A stretch of DNA of 64,000 nt from Sulfuritalea sp. (lineage in GTDB: Bacteria > Pseudomonadota > Gammaproteobacteria > Burkholderiales > Rhodocyclaceae). A program made the position numbers and the translations under genes. The DNA is taken from positions 104,913-168,912 of the forward strand of contig NZ_JAFLDR010000003.1 of the NCBI RefSeq assembly GCF_017302275.1, given 5' to 3'. A model generated the notes under the pieces. That model was not told the origin of the DNA, did no database searches, and saw only the letters and a program-made list of their open reading frames with translations. Positions 59,142-64,000 of the stretch are shown one piece after another. The first letter of the stretch is position 1. The number at the start of each line of letters is the position of its first letter.

Positions 59142-60011
59142 ATGGCAAATCCACTCGCACACGACGACAGCAGCGATTCCGCCGACCTGCAGGCACTGTT
59201 CGACAGCATCGCGGCCGATGCCGCACCGGTGCCGGAACCGGTGCCGCCGCGACCGCCGGCGCCGACGGCAATACAATCCGATGGCGGCGACTCGGACGAT
59301 CTTCAGGCGCTGTTCGATAGCGTGAGCCAGGCTCAGGCGCCCGCTGCCGCCGTGCCGCCAGCGACCGAGGGCAGTCCCTGTGGGGCGCCGGCTTTTGAGG
59401 GCGCTGCGCCGGATGTCGTGTTCAATGGCATAGGCCAGCTCGCGCGCCAGTTGCATGACAGCCTGCGTGGCCTGGGCATGGACCAGTTGCTGGAAGATTC
59501 AGCCCGCCAGATTCCCGATGCGCGCGAGCGCCTTTCCTACATCGCGCAGATGACCGAACAGGCCGCCTCGCGCGTGCTCAACGCCACCGACATCGCGCGG
59601 CCGCTACAGGACGAATTGCTGGCGCGCTCGCAGGCGCTGGGCGAGCGTTGGGAGCGAATGTTCGCCAACCAGCTGTCGGTCGATGAATTCAAGGCACTGG
59701 CTGCAGACAGCCGCGGCTACTTTGCGCTGGCGCCGGAGAAACTCAGGCTGACCAACGAGCAACTGATGGAAATCATGATGGCGCAGGACTTTCAGGATCT
59801 GACCGGCCAGGTGATCAAGAAGGTCGTCGAAATGGTGCAGGGACTGGAGAATCAGTTGCTCGGCCTCCTGCTCCAGGCAATACCGCCAGAACGCAAGGCC
59901 GAAGCGCCGGAAGGCCTGCTCAACGGTCCGGTGATACGTGCCGAGGGACGCATCGACGTCGTCAGCAACCAGGCGCAGGTTGACGACCTGCTGGAAAGCC
60001 TGGGATTCTGA
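59142..60011 (+). CDS. cheZ: CheY-P phosphatase CheZ
   Basis: 289 residues from the ATG at 59142. The conserved CheZ core is at about 105-255: LHDSLRGLGMDQLLEDSARQ, then LMEIMMAQDFQDLTGQVIKKV with the catalytic Gln after Asp. The C-terminal end QAQVDDLLESLGF is the CheY-binding peptide. Unusual is the N-terminal 70 residues, which contain two copies of an alike motif, SADLQALFDS (14-22) and SDDLQALFDS (51-60), separated by a Pro/Ala-rich linker. They resemble the C-terminal CheY-binding segment in pattern, so this CheZ may hold CheY at three sites. It adjoins cheA downstream. Confidence 0.95.
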   Translation: MANPLAHDDSSDSADLQALFDSIAADAAPVPEPVPPRPPAPTAIQSDGGDSDDLQALFDSVSQAQAPAAAVPPATEGSPCGAPAFEGAAPDVVFNGIGQLARQLHDSLRGLGMDQLLEDSARQIPDARERLSYIAQMTEQAASRVLNATDIARPLQDELLARSQALGERWERMFANQLSVDEFKALAADSRGYFALAPEKLRLTNEQLMEIMMAQDFQDLTGQVIKKVVEMVQGLENQLLGLLLQAIPPERKAEAPEGLLNGPVIRAEGRIDVVSNQAQVDDLLESLGF

Positions 60012-60037
60012 ACCTGCGCTTTCACTAGGAGCCCGTC

Positions 60038-61957
60038 ATGAGCAATTTCGAAGGAATGGAAGACCTGCTGCAGGATTTCCTGGTCGAGGCGGGCGAACTG
60101 CTGGCTGGCGTGGACAACAAGCTGATCGACCTCGAGCAGAACCCGTGCGACCATGCCCTGCTCAATGAAATATTTCGCGGCTTCCACACCATCAAGGGCG
60201 GCGCTGGCTTTCTCAACGCGACGGAACTGGTGACGCTGTGCCACCTGACCGAAAACCTCTTCGATCGCCTGCGCAAGAACGAACTGCAGGTGACCGGCGA
60301 AACCATGGACGTGATCCTTGCCGCGACAGCCTCGGTGCGCGGCATGTTCGACATGCTCGAACGCGGGCTGCAACCTAGTCCGGCCGACCCGGCGCTGCTG
60401 GACGACCTGAAGGCGGCTCTGGCCGGCCAGGCACCGGCGGCCTCGGGCACACCGGGGCAAGCCGCACCGCCTGAAATTGCAAGCGCCGTCGCATCGCCGA
60501 TCATCGCCGGCGATGGCGGACCGGACTGGAACACCCTCTTCGCCGCCATCGCGACGCCACAGGCGGCGGCACCGGCAGCGGCCGCCGCCCCCGCTGCAAG
60601 GCCTGAATCCACTGGCGTTGCGGAAAAGACCCCGGACGCCATCGTCAATGCCGCCATCGGCCGCCGGGCCGGCGACAAGCCGGGTGCTATCGCGCCGGCA
60701 GGCCGGCGCGATAGCGAAAAAGCCCGGGACACGTCGATCCGGGTGGATACGGTCCGGCTCGACCAGGTGCTGAACCTCTCCGGCGAGATCGGCCTCACCA
60801 AGAATCGCCTCAACGCGCTGCGCACCGACATCATCAGCGGCCGCACGGATACCGAAACCCTGCATGCCCTGGATCAGGCGATCAGCCAGCTCGACCTGCT
60901 GGTCTCGGACATGCAGAACGCGGTGATGAAAACCCGCATGCAACCGGTCGGCCGCCTGTTCCAGAAGTATCCGCGCATCGCCCGCGACCTGGCCCGCAGC
61001 CTTGGCAAGGACGTGGAACTGCTGCTGATCGGAGAAGAAACCGAGATCGACAAGACGATGATCGACGACCTCGGCGATCCGATCATCCACCTGATCCGCA
61101 ATGCGGTCGATCACGGCATCGAATCGCCCGAGGAACGTCGTGCCGGCGGCAAGCCGGCAAAGTCCCATGTGCGCCTGGAAGCCCGACAGGAAGGCGACCA
61201 CATCGTGATCCTGATCGCCGATGACGGGCGCGGCATGAACCCCGAGCGCCTGCGGGCCAAGGCGGTCGAAAAGGGTCTGATCACCATCGACGAAGCCAAT
61301 GCGATGGACGAGCGGCAGAGCTTCGAACTTATCCTGCTCCCTGGATTCTCGACCAAGGACGTCGCCTCCGACGTATCCGGCCGCGGCGTCGGCATGGACG
61401 TGGTCAAGACCAACATCCAGCGCATGAAGGGCAGCATCGCCATCAAATCCAGCGCCGGGCGGGGCTCGACCTTCGTCATTTCGTTGCCGCTGACGCTGGC
61501 GATCCTGCCCGTTCTGCTGGTGCAACTCGGCGACCAGCCCTTCGCGGTGCCGCTGTCGCTGGTGCGCGAGATCATGCCCATCCAGCCCGCCGCCATCCAG
61601 GAAGTCGGTGGTCGGGCAACCATGGTGGTGCGCGGCGAAGTACTGCCGATGTATCCGCTGGCTCACCTGCTGGGGTGGCCGGCCGAGCGTCCGCCGGGCT
61701 TCGGGGTGCTGATGCAGACTTCGGAGCATTCCTCCTTCATCGTCGCCATCGACGGATTCATGGGTCGCGAGGATGCCGTGATCAAATCGCTCGACGACTT
61801 CCGGCCCAAGGGCGTCTCCGGCGTCACGACGCTGTCCAACGGCAAGATCGTGCTGATCCTCGACATGAAGGAGTTGTTCGCCATGTGCGGCCATATGCGT
61901 GGCGTGCCACGTTCCGCTTTCTTTCCCGTCGAGGAAAGGGTCGCCGCCGCCGGATGA
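60038..61957 (+). CDS. cheA: Chemotaxis histidine kinase CheA
   Basis: 639 residues. HPt domain 1-110 with H50 in RGFHTIKGGAGFL. A 115-residue Ala/Pro-rich linker follows (about 118-232) in the place of a CheY-binding P2 domain, which is not recognisable. Then dimerisation domain (VDTVRLDQVLNLSGEIGLTKNRL), HATPase with RNAVDHGIESPEER and GRGVGMDVVKTNI, and a C-terminal CheW-like domain (about 500-635). It phosphorylates CheY and CheB. It closes the cluster downstream of cheY and cheZ. Confidence 0.97.
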   Translation: MSNFEGMEDLLQDFLVEAGELLAGVDNKLIDLEQNPCDHALLNEIFRGFHTIKGGAGFLNATELVTLCHLTENLFDRLRKNELQVTGETMDVILAATASVRGMFDMLERGLQPSPADPALLDDLKAALAGQAPAASGTPGQAAPPEIASAVASPIIAGDGGPDWNTLFAAIATPQAAAPAAAAAPAARPESTGVAEKTPDAIVNAAIGRRAGDKPGAIAPAGRRDSEKARDTSIRVDTVRLDQVLNLSGEIGLTKNRLNALRTDIISGRTDTETLHALDQAISQLDLLVSDMQNAVMKTRMQPVGRLFQKYPRIARDLARSLGKDVELLLIGEETEIDKTMIDDLGDPIIHLIRNAVDHGIESPEERRAGGKPAKSHVRLEARQEGDHIVILIADDGRGMNPERLRAKAVEKGLITIDEANAMDERQSFELILLPGFSTKDVASDVSGRGVGMDVVKTNIQRMKGSIAIKSSAGRGSTFVISLPLTLAILPVLLVQLGDQPFAVPLSLVREIMPIQPAAIQEVGGRATMVVRGEVLPMYPLAHLLGWPAERPPGFGVLMQTSEHSSFIVAIDGFMGREDAVIKSLDDFRPKGVSGVTTLSNGKIVLILDMKELFAMCGHMRGVPRSAFFPVEERVAAAG

Positions 61958-61990
61958 GTCTGCGGCAACGATACTGACGGCCGCCCCGGC

Positions 61991-63355
61991 ATGATGGCGA
62001 CTGACGGCGACGCTGCAACGCGACTGGCCGAACGCTGGTTCACGCGCCTGGCCAAGGCGCCGCCCGGCACCATGCCCTTCGAGGAAAGCCTGCCGGCGGA
62101 ACCCGTGGCGACGCTCGCCGCGTTTGTCGCAATCGCCCTGGCCCGTGGCCGCAGCCTGCTGATCCTGGTGGCGGACGACGAAGCCTTGCCGGAACTGTCC
62201 AATGCGCTTGCGCTCGCCATCCGTCCACTTTGCCTGGTCCTCCCCGCCGCCGACTTCGCCGCCACGATCGCGCTGCGCGCCACCCTATCCCTGATGAAAA
62301 GTCGGCTCTGGCGGGACGGCGAGGAAAGCCGGACGGCCGCCTGGAACCACCAGCGCCAGCGCCTTGCCGCCTGCCCCGGACTCTGGCAGCGCGCACAATC
62401 CTGGTCGGCGCCGGACGGCAACGTTCCGCCCGAGTTCGCCGCCCTGTTCCCGGTGCATGTTCATCCGCTCGCCGCGCGAACGATGCTTGCGCCGCGCCAG
62501 GTCGACATCACGCTGCTTTACCGCTGCGATGCCACGCCCGATCTGGTCGCCTCGACCGGCTGCCTGCTGCAGATCGGATTGCATGCCGGGCCAGCCCGGC
62601 CCACCGCCCTCGCGCCCGATGACGAAATCCCGCGCCTGTTGCACGAACGCGCCCAACTGACGCAGGACATCGCCGACCTCGAACTGGAACTGGCCAGCGT
62701 CGAAGCCGAACTGGACGAATTCACCCGCGATTACTATGCGCGGGTCGGACGCCTCCTCGCCGAACAGGACGCGTTGCAAGCGAGCCTGGCGCGCCGCGCG
62801 GCCGAGCGCCAACCCGAGGATGCGGGCATGCGGACAACGGCCGAGGAGCGCGAACGGCACGCAGAGCAATCCGCAAGCGAGTCGAAGCGCTTCAATCGGG
62901 CCCAGGCGCGCGAAGCGCCCGCCGTCCCGCGCAGTGAGGCGACCAAGCGGCTGTACCGCCGCATCGCGCAGCAAATCCACCCCGACCGGGCCGACGACGA
63001 AGCCGACCGCGCCTGGCGCACGCAACTCATGATCGAAGCGAACCACGCCTACCGCGACGGCGACGAGCAAGGCTTGCAGTACCTTGCCGCCAAATGGAAG
63101 GCGAGCCGCGCCTCGGCGCCGGGCGCGAACGAGACGGCATCGGTCCCAAGCACGCCCCGGCTCCAGGTGGAACGCCTGCGTGCGCGCCTGGCAACCATCG
63201 AATCCGAGCTGCATCGCCTGTTCGGTTCGCGCTTGTATGAGCTGTTCGTCGCGACGCGACATGCCAGCCGCCAGGGACGGAACCTGCTTGACGAAATGGC
63301 CCGGCAGCTCGAGGCATCGATCACCGGCCTGCGGCGGGAACTCGCCGGAAGCTGA
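61991..63355 (+). CDS. J-domain-like protein of unknown function
   Basis: 454 residues. An N-terminal region (about 1-230) has no recognised fold. A coiled coil follows (about 220-310, ELELASVEAELDEFTRDYY). A J-domain-like stretch near 315-370 has the HPD tripeptide at 330-332 (RRIAQQIHPDRADDEADR, then EANHAYRDGDEQGLQYL), with the usual helix II and III positions. A second coiled coil ends the protein. DnaJ-like proteins recruit DnaK to clients; a client or a chemotaxis link is not shown. It starts 34 bases after cheA, likely in the same transcript. Confidence 0.75.
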   Translation: MMATDGDAATRLAERWFTRLAKAPPGTMPFEESLPAEPVATLAAFVAIALARGRSLLILVADDEALPELSNALALAIRPLCLVLPAADFAATIALRATLSLMKSRLWRDGEESRTAAWNHQRQRLAACPGLWQRAQSWSAPDGNVPPEFAALFPVHVHPLAARTMLAPRQVDITLLYRCDATPDLVASTGCLLQIGLHAGPARPTALAPDDEIPRLLHERAQLTQDIADLELELASVEAELDEFTRDYYARVGRLLAEQDALQASLARRAAERQPEDAGMRTTAEERERHAEQSASESKRFNRAQAREAPAVPRSEATKRLYRRIAQQIHPDRADDEADRAWRTQLMIEANHAYRDGDEQGLQYLAAKWKASRASAPGANETASVPSTPRLQVERLRARLATIESELHRLFGSRLYELFVATRHASRQGRNLLDEMARQLEASITGLRRELAGS

Positions 63356-63374
63356 ATCGCCGCCGAACCCACCC

Positions 63375-64000
63375 TCAGGCCGGATGCAGGCCGGCGGCGA
63401 CTTCGTCGAGGACCCGTCGTGCCCCGGCGTGCCCGTGGTCGGCGGCGGCACGCAGCCAGCGGCGCGCCAGACGCCGCCCCGTCCTGCCTTCACGCAGGTA
63501 GGCCATGCCCAGTTCGTGGCAGGCGTCGACTTCGCCTTGCTGTGCGGCACGCCGCAACCAGCGCAGCGCCGCGCGCAAGTCGTGCTCCACGCCCTCTCCG
63601 TGCAACAGGCAGTAGCCGCAGCTGTACATGGCGTAGGCATCCCGGTGCTCGATGGCGGCACGCTGGTACCAGCGGAAGGCTTCGGCCGGATCGCGCGGTA
63701 CCCCCTGGCCGAAATAAAGCAGGTCGCCAACAATGACCTTCGCATCGGGCAACGCGGCGGCACGCCGCAACCAGGCGAGCGCCTCGGCCGGGTCGATCGC
63801 GGTTCCGGTGCCGTGGCGCAGGCATTCCCCGAGCATGAATGCCGCGCGCCGGTGGCCACTGGTCGCCGCCCGGCGCAGGCAGGCCACGGCCAGCTTCAGC
63901 CCAGGATCGCCAGCGTCGTCCGCCGCGCGCAACAAAGCCATGGCCCGACCGAACCAAAACCTTTCCAGTTCGCCTCGCGCCTGCTGCCAGCCGGCGCCCT
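63375..64000 (-). CDS. Sel1-repeat (SLR) protein, 5' end outside the window
   Basis: At least 208 residues; the frame is open to the window edge past the ATG at 63939-63941, and the extra codons (GELERFWFGRAMALLRAAD) fit the repeat pattern, so the true start is likely upstream of the window. About five Sel1-like repeats are visible, each with an AxxWLRRAA or WYQRAA step (AEALAWLRRAA, AEAFRWYQRAA, RAALRWLRRAA, RRLARRWLRAAAD). These alpha-solenoid repeats bind partner proteins; function is unknown. It converges on the J-domain gene with a 20-base gap. Confidence 0.8.
   Translation of the reverse strand, partial: GAGWQQARGELERFWFGRAMALLRAADDAGDPGLKLAVACLRRAATSGHRRAAFMLGECLRHGTGTAIDPAEALAWLRRAAALPDAKVIVGDLLYFGQGVPRDPAEAFRWYQRAAIEHRDAYAMYSCGYCLLHGEGVEHDLRAALRWLRRAAQQGEVDACHELGMAYLREGRTGRRLARRWLRAAADHGHAGARRVLDEVAAGLHPA

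Overview
This window looks like chromosomal DNA of a betaproteobacterium. The high GC content, the housekeeping gene order (fmt, def, LysM protein, dprA, smg, topB; rsmB, DUF4390, ntrY, ntrX, trkA, trkH; priA, hemE) and a full polar-type chemotaxis cluster point to Rhodocyclales or a close relative. The genus cannot be fixed from this sequence alone. It is a coherent chromosomal segment with no prophage, no insertion sequence and no CRISPR array. One small accessory block, a toxin-antitoxin pair plus a restriction system, lies at about 15.3-19.8 kb.

Layout. (1) 0-6.4 kb, minus strand: a membrane-bound formate dehydrogenase operon (fdnG, fdnH, fdnI, fdhE), followed downstream by a small exported thioredoxin-fold gene. 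Both fdnG and the thioredoxin-fold gene carry an in-frame TGA followed at once by a SECIS-like hairpin, so both are read here as selenoproteins. (2) 6.5-9.6 kb: dsbC, a UbiH-type hydroxylase, a CAU tRNA with its own promoter and terminator, a Cys-containing small unknown protein and a DUF1289 protein. (3) 9.6-15.2 kb: a periplasmic protein, an AsmA protein, then overlapping ROK kinase, MOSC and MFS genes. (4) 15.4-19.8 kb: a DUF433/PIN-like pair, a small gene interrupted at a 9-base G tract, and an MmeI-like restriction-methylation enzyme. (5) 19.8-35.8 kb, minus strand: priA, a DnaA-box cluster, hemE, two tandem trkH genes, trkA, ntrX/ntrY, DUF4390, rsmB, a PEP-CTERM protein, fmt and def. (6) 35.9-42 kb, plus strand: LysM protein, dprA, smg, topB, DUF924. 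(7) 42.3-62 kb: chemotaxis and signalling, with two chemoreceptors, cheW, an HD-GYP response regulator, a very large hybrid kinase, a FixJ-type regulator, cheR, cheB, cheD, an HDOD protein, a double CheV-like protein, cheY, cheZ and cheA. (8) 62-64 kb: a J-domain-like protein and a Sel1-repeat protein cut by the window edge.

How the parts work together. The formate dehydrogenase would oxidise formate on the periplasmic side and feed electrons to quinone; fdhE serves its assembly. DsbC and the selenocysteine thioredoxin-fold protein both suggest periplasmic thiol chemistry near this redox enzyme. The chemotaxis cluster holds every core component (receptor, CheW, CheA, CheY, CheZ, CheR, CheB, CheD) plus CheV-like scaffolding, but no flagellar genes in view.

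The most unusual signals are: the UxxC selenoprotein with a SECIS that copies the fdnG SECIS design; a 22-base dispersed repeat present eight times, inside and between genes; the double CheV fusion; the G-tract-interrupted gene beside the MmeI-like enzyme; and DnaA boxes in front of priA.
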